Below, in pieces: positions 1-11,931 of a stretch of 64,000 nt of DNA. Origin of the DNA: Cephalotrichum gorgonifer (lineage: Eukaryota; Ascomycota; Sordariomycetes; Microascales; Microascaceae); NCBI GenBank assembly GCA_900312665.1, contig ONZQ02000001.1, forward strand, positions 2,742,579-2,806,578, in the 5' to 3' direction. A program made the translations under genes and the position numbers. The notes under the pieces are model-generated. The model was not told the DNA's origin and did no database searches. It worked only from the letters and a program-made list of their open reading frames with translations. Each line of letters starts with the position of its first letter. The stretch's first letter is position 1.

Positions 1-3000
1 GTCGACAGACGTCAGTCTAAATGGGCAAGACAGTTGTCAGCTCTAGTCAGTCACCTGTCCCCGGAGAACCGCCGTACCCATAAACATGGCTGACTACGAG
101 TAGGTTAAAGTTAAGCATACCGCACCGCCCCTGGCCAAGTCTTTCGACTTAACTACGAGTAGAAAAAAAATGTGAAGGAAAGCTGGCGTGTCCTGACTTC
201 CACTTCACTACTAGGACACGTATTAGTCCGCGATGTTGTCTCATTCGGGCACCTGTCGTTTCGTTTCTTCTCCACTTGGGTGGAAGTTTGGACAGGGGAG
301 GGGGTGTGTGAGTGAGTGAGCGGGTAGATGGATGGATGGGTAAGTCGTAGATCGGATGAGAAGCGGCATTGACGTTGGGGCGGGAAGCATGATGAGCAAT
401 TACAAAAAAAAACATGGTCGAGGAGGAGGGGTGGAGTGGAAGCTCGTACTTCTTCCTCTGGCGGCTTTATTTACTTTCGTCCGAGTATGGTATGTACATA
501 ATAGATATAGCATAGCACGGGTGTTGGTTCTTGGGTGGTTTGCCACGAGCAAGAAAAAAATGGAGCAGGTCCTGCACGACTGAGCTGGCAAAATCCTACG
601 GTTACTCGTAAAAGGTTCAAGGACAAGCTTAGTCTCGTACTTCCCGATGGACTTGGAGCGCCGAGAAGATACAAACACTTAGTCTCATCCTTCAAACTTG
701 CGGCGTCTTACTTGGACTTGCAATAGGCCGACATTGACAAGGTGCGAGCGAGTACAAGTGCTCACCTCACTGGTCTACGAGTAAGTAAACAAAACAAACA
801 AATGACACCTACATCTCCAAGTGGTCGCAGCTTATTACTCGTAGTAAGTTTATGGGGTACGGGGCAGTACTCGCTATGGAACCCTCCTCCACGAAGCCAA
901 GTTGAAAAGAGGCAAAAAGCAGAATAATTGCGCGGGGCGCAAGGGGCACTTATCAGCAACCTAAGAAGCCCCGCGGCCACTTGGATTCCTTGCCGTCGTC
1001 CGTGGAGGCGGCGGTGGCGGGAGCCAAGGAGGTTCATCCCGGGAAGGGGGACGGGACCACAGCGGGCGGCGGGAGGGAAGCAAGGGACCCAGGGGCAAGA
1101 GAGAGAGGGAGCACGAAACGGTGTGAAAGGGAAAGGGATTTTTTCTCTCCAGTGGGGAAAAAAGGGGATAGGGGTAAGGAACAGGGGGTTAGGGAGGCAA
1201 TAGCGGCATGAACTCGTAATAAGAAGCCGCTAATGACGCAGTTCTTCAGGGGGGCACCCGGGGGGGGGGGGGGGGGTCTCAGTAGCCGTCGCGGGCTTGT
1301 ATAGTATGAGTTGACACAAGCAAGAGTATATAACAAGTATAATGAGTCCGGCGGATGTACCAGTGGGGAATTATCGGAGGGTGGAGACGCTAATACGCCC
1401 GCCGATGCCCGATTCGATTTGTTTGTTTTGATTCTCCACTTTTCGCGCGTTTTCAGAGACGCGTAGAGACAAATGGCGCTCTGGGGGGTGTGAGCTACTC
1501 GTACGTCGTAGATTTATGGTGCTTACCACGCACTGAGTGCTAAAAAAAAGTACAATCGGAGCATAGTGAAATTGGGAAATGAGCACGTGTCTCGCTGAAG
1601 AGATGGGACGATCGATTTTTTTCTCTTTCTCTCTCTCTCTCTCCTCCTTTCCGGGTTCAATACTTCGCCGTGCCTGCCGGACCAGGCGCGGGTCTCTGAC
1701 GGCGCTGCGGCGGGGGCGAGCCCAAGAAACAGATAAGCGGTCAGCAAGCGGACGGCGGCTGTCTGGCGGGGGGACGGGGGGGAGCATCGATTCGCGCCGC
1801 CCACCGGTTAGTTGTTCTAGCCCTTACGAGTAAGAGGAGGAGTATGGGAGTGGTGGGTACTTCGTACTTGTGCAAGTACTACTCAGATGTGGTGGAGGAG
1901 GCGGTGGCGGGGGAGGAGACCGACCTGAGTGAGGCTCTGTCCTCCACTGAAGAAGACCCTGAAAGTGGGGAGCGTCTGGGACGGGGGTTGAACCCGAACA
2001 TGGACTTGATGGAATGCTCTTCGGATGGGACGCTTGACCGGAGTTGTACCCACCCAGCCCCTTGGGACCTACAACTGGATTGGCTCGTAGCCGTACTCCC
2101 AACTGACGTGGGCCGACGAGATGATAGACTGCATTGGCGCGGACCCTCTCTCCCCTCTCCTCCAGCAGAACCGGCGCCTGCTTCTCGCTTTTTTCCAGCC
2201 ACCGATGCCCGTCGAGCAAGTCTGACTTGCCTTAGACCTGTAAGCACGAACGACCTGGCCGCCAAAAATAGGAGAGGGCCGGGATGATGGCGGAGAGAAC
2301 CTCAAAGGTCCTCCTGACTGACCATGGTCGAAACACGTTTGTCTCACCTACCCTCAAGGGGTGCTTTCTGCTTCCTTTTTTCTCCCCCTTTCTTTCCTTT
2401 TCCCTGCCGAAACTTTTGTGTGTGTAAATTCTTCGGACGACTTCATGGTCAGTGGGTCTACAAGAAGACAAGCATATATGAGTAGGTACCTTTCGAGATA
2501 CTGAAGTACCACATAGGCAGCACTACTGGTGGTGTGTTGAGCTAGATGAGGACGGAGTACAAGATGATTCATTGAAGACCGAGCACAGACCACCCTAGAC
2601 GCGTCCATGACACGATCTTTGCCTATTGGGGACGACAAAGTAAACAATGCAACCTTGCCGAAAATATCACACCCCCTCCCCACACCCCCACACCCCCGTA
2701 CCCATTTACGCCCACGCGTATTATCGTAGTTACTCGTATTATTTTGCCTGTTCTGCAGCGCAGGCAGTCGCAGGCGGGCAGTTTCTCGGGAGGTCCCAAG
2801 CACACGCCCTCTGCCCGCACCCCCCCTCCTTCACGTTCAAGCCCTCTTGGGTACCAGCTTCCCCATCACCTTTTTCTCTTCCTTCCTGAGCCCATCCCAT
2901 CTTCGACCTTCGATGCAAACCTCGTTTCCCATCCGCCCAAGTTCGAACCATCATCCTCTCCAGGTAGCCACCACCTGCTGATGGGTTCTTCATCCAAACC

Positions 3001-3749
3001 AACCGACTCGGTTCGCCGCCTTCCTGCCTAACCTACGGCTACTCGACATATATACTCGTGTGGTTGAAACAAACTGCGCGCTTGGCCCGCTCCTATGGAA
3101 TATTTAGAGCCAACAAAGTGAATCGCTAAAACACGGCCACTACTACTCTTGGAATATAGAAAGTATAGCCAAAGAAAGGGCTACAGAAAGGAACGAGAGA
3201 GTTCCCCATGACGGCGAGCTAGGCACATCACATCCTGGGGGAATAGTTGAGGCAGGCAGTTGCGACTCCAGATCCGCCTCTTGACGAGACCGCCTTCCAT
3301 CGCATCTCCTACATGCCTCCTCTACGAATCGCCACCCCTGCCAGAAACAACCTCCCCATCTGTCGAACAACAGACAACAAAGAACCACGAGTACATGACT
3401 CTGCGCGCGTCTCTGCCTTGCCGCCTAACGCCATAGTCTAGACCGCCATACACTTGTATGGACGCTGCTCGTTCTGAAATCGTCCTTCGCAGCTGGTTCT
3501 TCTCTTTTCTACTTCGACTACAATCTTTACGACACTTCGGAGTGTCGGGCCTGCCTTTTTCTTTTGCGACTGGCTCATTCACCGGTCTTTATTTGCAGGC
3601 TGTTGGATAGCCCTCCCCAAACCCGGTGCTTAAACTTCCCCCACCAGGCACCTCCGCCATTTCGACTTCTGATTATATATTCCCTTGGCCTATTGATGGT
3701 CTTATCAAACACCCTCTAGGTGCCGGGAACTGTGGCCCTGTCGACCACG
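1..3749. other. Intergenic region upstream of wee1, no gene recognised
   Basis: No reading frame in these 3.7 kb resembles a known protein, and the longest frames (about 130-150 codons) lie on both strands in low-complexity sequence. It holds a G17 run at 1260-1276, a CT-rich tract near 1620-1650 and eight copies of the TACGAGTA/TACTCGTA 8-mer (starts 95, 154, 603, 776, 836, 1496, 1825, 2731). The last few hundred bases are pyrimidine-rich, like fungal 5' leaders, and contain a possible splice acceptor ending at 3598, so part of this stretch is probably the wee1 promoter and leader. Confidence 0.6.
1260..1276 (+). repeat. G17 homopolymer
   Basis: A run of 17 consecutive G in non-coding sequence. 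Such runs often vary in length or are misassembled. Confidence 0.95.
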
Positions 3750-6700
3750 ATGAGTCTCTCCGACGCTGGAGGGACTATGACCCTGCCGTCGCCCACGCAT
3801 CCCCATCACGCCAACGTCCTTAACGTGTCCTCGGCGGTGCGGAGCCTGAGACGGTCCATGTCACGATCGCCGTCCAGATTCAACCTCAACTCACAATCAA
3901 AACTCAATTTTAACTCTCGGCCGGACTCCCCCAACCTGAGTTCTGGTTCAGCAAGCCCTCAGTCGCCCTGCCGACGGTATTCTCCTGCATTTACGCCCCA
4001 AAAGACGCAGACGCAAATGGCGCCTAGGGAAACACCATCACCGTCACCACAGTCCTACCAACCTCTTGCCCCAAACGCACGCACGCCTTCCATTTCTGGC
4101 TTGAGGTCAAATCTCAAACTCTCCCTTCGATCAGCGAGGTTCTCCAGAACCCAGGCATCAGCGACACCTTCGACACCGTCAACGCGGCGGACATCGCCGA
4201 AATCTCCGTTGAAGCGCGCTCTGAGTGCTTCTTCGGACTCTGGCAACTCGGCGCCTTCTTCATCAAATCCCGACGCTCCCGGCCAAGAAACCAAGCCTAT
4301 TTTTGCCGCGCCTACCAGCAGCCCACTTCCACGCCGCTGCTTGAGCAAGCCATCCCGACATAGTCTACACTTGGATGTTTCCGGTGCATCTCAGACCATG
4401 TTTAAAGGCCTCGACACTGGCGCTGAGACCTCGGTCCCGACCGCCGGTGCACTGAAGCGAAGCGACGCGAACGTCGACTCCGGTACCGAAAGAACCACCA
4501 GTCCGGTAGCAAAGCGCCGAAGTTTACATGGCGTGGCAAGCTTCGGAGGCTTTAACCACGACGCCCACGTCTTCGAATACGCCGCCGCGACCCCGAGCTC
4601 ACTAAACTTTGAGATACACGATGAATCGAACCAAGAATACCAGCTGACCGGGTCACCTGCGGTACCATTTATCCGCAGAGACATACAACCGTCGCCCACC
4701 CCCAGCTCTTCTGTCGCGCGTCGCTCGTCCTCTCTTCGAAAGTCGACGCTCCAGCAGCGCTACGGAGATAAAGGATCCTGGGGCAGGAGAATGGGAGCCC
4801 AGCAGCTGGCTCAGATGAGCAACGATACGTCGACGACACCAAACTCTCGCAACCGACCCCGAATCTCGCTGGACGCGTTTGTCCCACCTAATCCCCGGGA
4901 TAGTCCATTCTCTGCCATCGGGTCCCCTTCCCCCCCCTTCTATGCACTCTCTTTCTCAGCAGATGCCTCATCCGTTGTCTCGCTCGATCAGGCCATCGGC
5001 CTCAGGTAATAGCTTCCAGGAGGACACTCCTATGAAGTTCTCTGAGCAGGCCACAGATAACGCCCCCAACCGGAAAATCGATCCGTTCAGATTTTCCCTC
5101 GGCGCTCGTCCTACTTTCGCCGATACGCCGGGCAACCTCGGCCTTAAAAGCCAGACCCCTCGGTCGCCCCGTGCGAACCCTCGAACAGGCATGTTTATGT
5201 CAACCGGCTTGATTTCTAAAGTAAACCGCGACCCCGAGGACGACAAACGAGTGGTGGTTCCCGATACCCCATGCAAGAAGCATAGTTCGAGCGGTTTTGC
5301 GACATATCCGCCGCATCCAGGGAGTGCCGTCAGGTTTGGCCGCCGCCCATCCTCGCCTATCTTCCACTCGGGCCCGCCTGACTTCGGCGGTGACGACGCG
5401 TTCGGAGGTTATGGAAACGCCGGTAGGGGCCTCAGCCTCTTCCATAGAATGGGGGGGCGTCCTCATCGACGAGCTAGTGTCTTGGACTTGAACGCCGAAA
5501 TGAAGTCACCCGCGGCGAAAGCCAAGGACGGCCGGACCACTCCAGAGGGTCTACCTCCAACCCCCACCAAACCTTCCCTGACGCCTACTGGTGTCAGCGG
5601 TGGCGATGCTGCGCTGGAGAGCCCAAGCACTAACCGGTTCCCGCCCCCGATTTCGGCCGTCCAGTCGTTCGCTTCCCGCGAACCATCTCGTATGTACCCC
5701 TCCGACTCTTCCCCCACTCATGAGTTCATCCTTGGCTGACTGTGGACTTAGCGAGCCCTATTCGACTAAGGGATTCTCCCACTCCAATGACCCCCCGGGG
5801 GGGTGTTTTACCTCTCGACCCTAGCCGCCTCTCCATCCACCACGGAGCCTCCACGGACAATCAGATCGCTGTCCCGGTTACTCCCACGACGAGTCAGGCC
5901 CGTAGACTAATCACTCCGGTTCACTCCTTGGCCCGGAGTCGGATGGAAGTTGACGAGTATCTTCTCCACAAGTTTGCTAGGGTGGATGAGGTGGGCCAGG
6001 GTGAATTCTCAACAGTATACCGGGTGGCTTACGCGAAGCAGAAGCGAGCCTCTGTCGGTCTCGACTTTAGGAGCTCTGCTTCTCGGACGCCTCCAGGCAG
6101 TCCCCCCCCCGGGAAGGCATTTGCGGTGAAGAAGAGTCGACGTCCCTTCCAGGGCCTCCGTGACCGAGAGGCGAAGCTTAAGGAGGTTCGGATTCTCAAG
6201 GCACTCAGCAATGGGAATCACGTCCTACACTACATCAACAGCTGGGAGATTGATAACCATCTCTACATTCAGACCGAATACTGCGACGAAGGCACCCTGG
6301 AGAAATTCCTCGGAGATGTCGGTCGCCAGGGCCGTCTTGATGACTTCCGTATCTGGAAGATCCTCCACGATCTCTCACTTGTATGTTTATTTTCAACCCA
6401 AATCCTTTTCTCTAGGCACTGTGTTGCTGTGTGCTTGGCTAACAATGTGACTTTAGGGACTTCAAGAAATTCACCAGGCCGGCTTCATCCACCTTGATAT
6501 GAAGCCCGCCAATGTCTTAATCACTTTTGAGGGGGTACTCAGGATTGGCGATTTTGGTCTTGCGACCGAATGGCCTGCTGCTAAGGGCATAGACGCCGAA
6601 GGCGACCGTGAATACATCGGTCCAGAGATCCTTAAGGGGCAGTTTGATAAACCCGCCGACATGTTCTCTCTCGGGCTTATTGCCCTCGAAATCTCCGCCA

Positions 6701-7161
6701 ACGTGCAGCTACCGGAGAATGGGCCTTCATGGTTGGCGTTGAGGAACGGCGACTTCAGCGACATTCCTAGTCTTACCACCGGCGGGACGGTAGAGGGCTC
6801 TATTCGCGCCACACCGACTCCAACGAGTTTCGAGGAGGCGATTACGGGCGTGTCTAGCCCCACCATCGCGGCAGCTCCTCCCGACTTTGGCGTGCCCAAG
6901 CATACGCCGCTGACCCAGCCGCCCCAGTTCATGGCGGATGCCGGTCATCCGTTCTCGCTGGACCACCTTGTCAGGCAACTGACTCAACCGGAGCCTAGTG
7001 ATCGCCTGACTGTTGATGCCGTTTTGCAGCTCGAAAGTCTCCGTTGGGTGGCCACACGTCGACGATGTCCCGCTACTGTCTTCGAGGGACTCTGGGGACC
7101 TGATGATAGCGCCTTCTCCCACGATGCAACCGACTACGATACCGAAATGACCGACGTCTAA
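3750..7161 (+). CDS. wee1: Wee1-type mitosis inhibitor protein kinase (apparent frameshift)
   Basis: Wee1/Swe1 phosphorylates Cdk1 on its inhibitory tyrosine and delays mitosis. Exons read 3750-5689, 5752-6380 and 6457-7161. Intron 1 (62 bp, phase 1) and intron 2 (76 bp, phase 0) both have GT, a CTGAC/CTAAC branch site and AG. After removing one base in the C8 run at 4930-4937 the product is about 1090 residues. The first 700 residues are a Ser/Pro-rich regulatory tail with an early SLRRSMSRSPSRF motif that fungal Wee1 proteins share. The kinase domain begins near residue 720 with the Gly-rich loop VGQGEFSTVYRV, then the lysine in FAVKKS, the catalytic loop HLDMKPANVLI near 868, the DFG motif in IGDFGLAT, and REYIGPEIL. 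The HLD and EYIGPE forms are typical of Wee1. The start at 3750 is the first ATG and matches the usual family N-terminus. As deposited, the frame breaks at 4930-4937, probably a sequencing error. Confidence 0.93.
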
Positions 7162-8374
7162 GTGGAGTACAAAGCTACTAGTCTACCACCGACTCCTACT
7201 TGTGTCGTCATTTTCTGTTTCTACGACACTGGGTGTGCTAGGCTCCGGAAGTCTTGGCCCGGAACACGATATGTATCTCAGACGATACATTGCATTATTT
7301 ACATCGACAACGATGCACATTGCCGGTGCAATCTTGGCGGCAGGCCTCGGCGAAGAGGCGTGATTTGATAGAAGAGGAGTCAGAGACTCTAGTTGAGCAT
7401 GGTTATATCGCGGGCAGGAGACGGCATAGCATCTATTCCTTTCCGGACAGGCTCGGCGAAGGCGAACGGCGTGTGTGTTTTTTTCTTCTTCGCTTCTTCC
7501 AACTTGTTGTTTCCCCAAAGCTTTTTTCTTTCTCGGAAAAGATTGTGTTTTCTACGGGACAGGAGTGGTTCTTTTTTGTTACTACAATGGAACGGAGAAC
7601 GGAAACGGACCAAACTAGGCGAACTGAGAAGGGAAACTGGGCATCATCTTATCTTTCTAGAGTAGACCTTTGTTCTTCCCCCGTTGGTCAGCTTCCTCCT
7701 CCCTGGAGGGAATCGCGGGAAGGGGCGGGACGGGTTTTTGGGGGATCTGTGGCTCATGATTCTACGACGTCATGACACGCATGAAGGGTATTATGAATTG
7801 AACTGAGATTTGAACCTATTATGCTTTCGTTTGGAACGTGGGTTGGTGGGCTCTCTCGTCTGTAGAGGTGTAAAAACAATGTGTGATTGAGCAAACCAGA
7901 CCGTAGCTGGTGTTGTGATCTTGTGTTTTAAAGACGGGAAGTGCAGGCTTTCCGGAATAATTCGATACTCATAATCCCATGTCTTCTTCCCATGCCTTTT
8001 ATGTTCCGCCAAATCCCAGGTCCCAGTAAAGCGCGTTGTTATCACCCTAGCACCGGCCCTCTCCTGCCAACACAAGGAAGAGAGAAAGCAACAGCTTATA
8101 TATTCTCTCGAGATAGATGCGGGCCCTGCTCCTCGCGGATATAGAGGGAGGCTAGCAGCATGACCAGTTCCGTATTTAGATCCTACACATACCCCCGTCC
8201 TTGCAAAGGTGAAGGAGAGATAAACACGGAAACGGTCAGGGTGGACAAAAGGCCTTTCCCAAGCGAGCCAACCCTCCTCCCTCCCCCCCCTCGGTCCTCC
8301 CAGCCCTCTCTCTTCTCCTATGCTAGATCCACTCAGGAAACAGAAATGGCGTAAACCCCGGCTTCTCCCCCTTC
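7162..8374. other. Convergent intergenic region between wee1 and GCP3
   Basis: Both flanking genes end here, so the 1.2 kb should mostly be 3' untranslated and terminator sequence. An open frame of 195 codons on the minus strand (7791-8378) follows the GCP3 stop but resembles nothing known. I see no RNA gene. Confidence 0.6.
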
Positions 8375-11119
8375 TCACCCGGCACGACTTCCCTCCCTTG
8401 TCTCAGGCTTCGCCGCAGACTGGGACCCCTTAGTCTTCCTCCTTGCGGGCTGGTAGACGTCGTTGAAGTTCATGGCGACGCCGAGGAACCGCATGTCCAC
8501 GTCGGGCTGGTACGCCAGGTCGCCCAGCAGGACCTGCAGCCTCGCGCGGAACGAGGATGACAGGTGCCGGAGGCGGTCCCGCAGGACGGGGAACTCGCTC
8601 CCGGGGGCGGCGGGGGCGAACGATGCGGGAGCGGGCGCGGGCGGGGTGGGCCCGTGGGCGTTGGAGGAGTAGAGGTCCGCCTCCTGGCGGCGCGTGAAGT
8701 CCGAGACGCTCCAGCTGTAGAGGCCGTCAACGGAGTCGCGGTACGCGAGCATGGTGCGGAGGAGGTCGCCCAGCTGCGACAGGTACGAGGTGCGGTCGTC
8801 CTCGCCGGCGTCCGGGTGGCGGCTGCTGCGCTTCGCGCCGAGGAGGCCCTTGTGCGTGATGTCGGTGAGGTAGCGGGTGTGCGCCTTGACCAGGTCGTCG
8901 AGGGTGCAGCCCTCGCGGCGGATCCGGGACTGGAGGGCGGCCCACGAGGACTCGATGACCTCGAAGAGGATGTAGTACTGGAGCTGGCCGACGAAGTGGA
9001 TCATCTCGGCCAGGACCCCGCGCGTGGACTTCCAGGCCTGGGCGACGGCCGGGTCCGACGTCTGGAGGACCCCGCGCGCGCCCGTCATGCACTTCCGCCA
9101 GGTGGAGGAGAGGGCGAACTCGACGCGCTTGATGCGCCAGAGGAAGTTGAAGACCTTGAGGTACTGGCGGTTGCCCCACTCCGTCACGACCACGTCGACG
9201 GGCGCGTCGATCTTGTACTCGAGTGTGAAGCAGTCCCACCCGATGTCGCCGTGCGAGAGCTGCAGCATGCGCGCGTCGAGGCGGCGGAGCACCTCGGGGG
9301 AGTCGTACTGCGCGTTGGAGCCGCGGATGGCGTGCTCGAGCTGCGCCGTGAGGGTGTGGCGGTACTGCGCCCCCGCGGGGCGGTCGAGGTTGGCGGCGAG
9401 GGACTCCATCAGCAGCGCGATGAAGTCGCCCTGCCCGAGGAGGATGTAGTTCTTGAGGGCCTGCAGGTGCTCGAAGAGGTGGAACTTGGTCTCCATGAGG
9501 TCCATGAGGCGCTTCATCGTCGTCTTGTAGGCCTCGTCGATCCAGGCCTCCAGGGTCTCGGTGTCGCCGTACCGGAGCTCCTTCGACGCCGCCTTAGAGT
9601 ACTCCATGACCCACTGGAAGTCGCCGCAGCTGTGGCGGATGAAGTTTAGGGACTTGCCAATGAGGAACACCTTTTGCGCAAAGTCCTGGGTCGTGATGCT
9701 GGGTATCATGTCCTTGTCGATCTCATACTTGTCCTCCCAGACGCTGTTCCCTCCGGACTTCGCCTTGTTCGAGTCGCCGTCGCCGGGTGTCTGCTCCCTG
9801 ACGAAGAACTCGAGGTAGGGGTCAACAAGCTCGCCGTCGTATATCCAGTGTCGGAGGATATCGTAGAACGGTCGCGTGAATTGGCGGAGGAGGCGCTCTG
9901 CAAAGGCCGCCACCATGGGATCGCCGTGAGAAGAAGAGAAGCTGTGTATCATAGTGATGAGTTGGCCGCCCCTCTTCTTCTCAGACTCCTCCGCGATCAA
10001 ACACATGAGCCGCAGTCCCATCGTTGCCTCTCTCGTCCACACCACGCACCGTTTCAGCGTCACGCCCGCGCTACCTATGCCTTGGCGGGGCGCTGTGCCG
10101 TCAAGGGATGATAACGCCCGCCGTATCTGTACTTCTAGGGTAGCTATCAGGTTCAGGTATGACCTCAGTTCGCTACCAATGGCGGCCCTCAGGCTCTGCC
10201 CGAGGAGCCCCTTGGCCGGCGACTTGACGAAAGTGTCCAGCTTCCGGTAAAGGAGAGACGGCTCGGCAAGCGTGTGTAACAGGGATATCATTGGAGCCGG
10301 AAGGGTGGGAGGCAGTGTGAGGGCGTCCTGTTTCTCAAAGGGCATCGTAGTAGAAGAGAGACCCTGCAGCGTGAAAGGCAGGTCGCGTAGGAGGGTTGGT
10401 TCGGCGGGGTTGGTTTCGGTATAGTTATCTGCTAGGTGCGTCGACTTTAAGGAGACGTCTCGTTTCGGGGACTCCCGCGCGGGAGTAGAGGAGACAGACG
10501 GCCTCTTCTCGTCCGCTCTACTCACGTCGCGTGCCTCTTTCGCCTGGGGGATTTTCCTGAGGCCGCCTTGCGCAAATGCTTCATTGAAGGCATCCTCGTC
10601 CGGCCTCTGGCCCGAGGTTGGTGGCTTCGGCTGTTGGCGGAGTTCCTGTGGTAAAGCTGCGGTCGCTCTGGGGAGGAAAGCACTCGGTGTAACTGGCAAA
10701 GGCTCGTTGGGGTCGGGGGAGTCGGCGAGCTGGTAGAGAAGATAGAGGATCGCCCATTTCTGATTCAGGACGGGGAGGGAAAGGAGGCGGCTATAGAGGT
10801 TCGAGAAGCGCAGGGCCTGGCTGGGATTGGTTTGGATCAGCTTGCGCTTGATCATGTCAGACGCATGGTTGACGTCGGAAGAGACGGCCGGCGACTCGTG
10901 ACTTCATCAAAGGGTTGAGCTTGTTAGCCGCTTCATCAAGGTTTCGCCGGGGTAAGTAGAAGGCATATCGCACCTCTCTAGGATGTTCTTGACGATCTCG
11001 AAACAGTGATCGTGCCTCTCCTGGGCTGCTTCTTCATCGTCATGGGGTCCGGGTGGAATCAAGTGGCTGATCAGCTTATCAACGGCGTCGACGATCCGGT
11101 CGTCCCTGTTAGCCGCCAT
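8375..11119 (-). CDS. alp6: Gamma-tubulin complex component 3 (GCP3/Alp6)
   Basis: GCP3 is a core subunit of the gamma-tubulin complex that nucleates microtubules at the spindle pole body. On the minus strand exon 1 is 11119-10974 and exon 2 is 10901-8375. The 72-bp intron (10902-10973) joins the frames so that the protein reads through ILESHESPAVSSDVNH. Total length is 890 residues, normal for fungal GCP3. The N-terminus is helical and contains VLNQKWAILYLLYQL near residue 93, a hallmark of the family. The GRIP1 domain starts near residue 219 (LLRDLPFTLQGL), and the GRIP2 gamma-tubulin-binding domain fills the C-terminal half (for example IKRVEFALSSTWRKCM). The donor GTGCGA is weak but gives the only in-frame join. 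The coding strand is very GC-rich at third positions, which creates a long shadow frame on the other strand. The gene is divergent from HFI1. Confidence 0.94.
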
Positions 11120-11931
11120 GGTGGCATTCTGGTCCCGTTGTCAGAGGAGCAGAGGGAAGTGATGGGCCGGATCCCACAGTTTGGGCAGTAGCGTGACTTG
11201 AATAATCTCGAAAGTCCGGGCTAAGTTCTTGTCGTCGCTGTGGGCGGTCCTGGAGGCCTGGAGTCGAAAGCGAGACACCTCGCTGACGCGACAGATGGAC
11301 GCGACCCGAGACTCGCGAGGGGTCCGCAACACAAGTAAATAGGTGGATAATAAGGTTGAAAATAAGGTAGGGAGGGGCAGCAGTGGGCAGACCTGTCGTG
11401 TATTAGTACACAAAACATAGAGCGTTTAGCCTGATAGAATTAGTATATGTACCTTCCTATTCAGAGTCGGCAACTCAACACGCACCAAGCGAATGCAGAA
11501 GAACTTGGGCTTCAAATATCAACTTTTATGTCAGGTAGTTGGAAGACTCAAGGGGGCTTCAGTTGCTTCTCAAACAGAAATACCGATTAAAAGAAGCAAG
11601 GGTGCTGCTGTCTGCTTCTACGCCGTAAAGTGCTCGCCCGAACTTCTGGTTGGAGCGCGCGACCGACTCTGACGGAGGCTCATCCCGACCACGTGACGCA
11701 ATTTAGACGACGTGACGGACCGACACGACGTCGAACAACCAATCCATCCCAACTCTGCGCCCGAATCGGCTATCGATTTCGCCGCCATCACGGGCAGTTT
11801 TTATCTATCTGATGGGGGAACCGTGATCGCCGCAGCTCTGCAATCCCTTCTATGCGTCTAAAATCCACCTTTGCGCGTTGCGCCGTGGTCCTTCGCTACA
11901 CGCGACGGACAAGTTGATTTCGCGGTGCGAC
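11120..11931. promoter_or_regulatory. Divergent promoter region of GCP3 and HFI1
   Basis: The 812 bp between two divergent start codons must hold both promoters. A CACGTG E-box lies at 11690-11695 within ACCACGTGACGC, a candidate bHLH site. No gene is recognised here. Confidence 0.6.

Noticed and set aside
4922..4962. A short intron to explain the wee1 frame change
   Set aside because: The available GT-AG pairs give 38 or 41 bases, too short and of the wrong phase.
7791..8378. 195-codon minus-strand frame after GCP3
   Set aside because: It lies in the probable 3' region of GCP3, with no family match and no start context of note.
8564..9649. 361-codon open frame on the plus strand
   Set aside because: It lies opposite the GC-rich GCP3 exon and its Val/Leu/Glu/Arg-rich composition is that of an antisense shadow.
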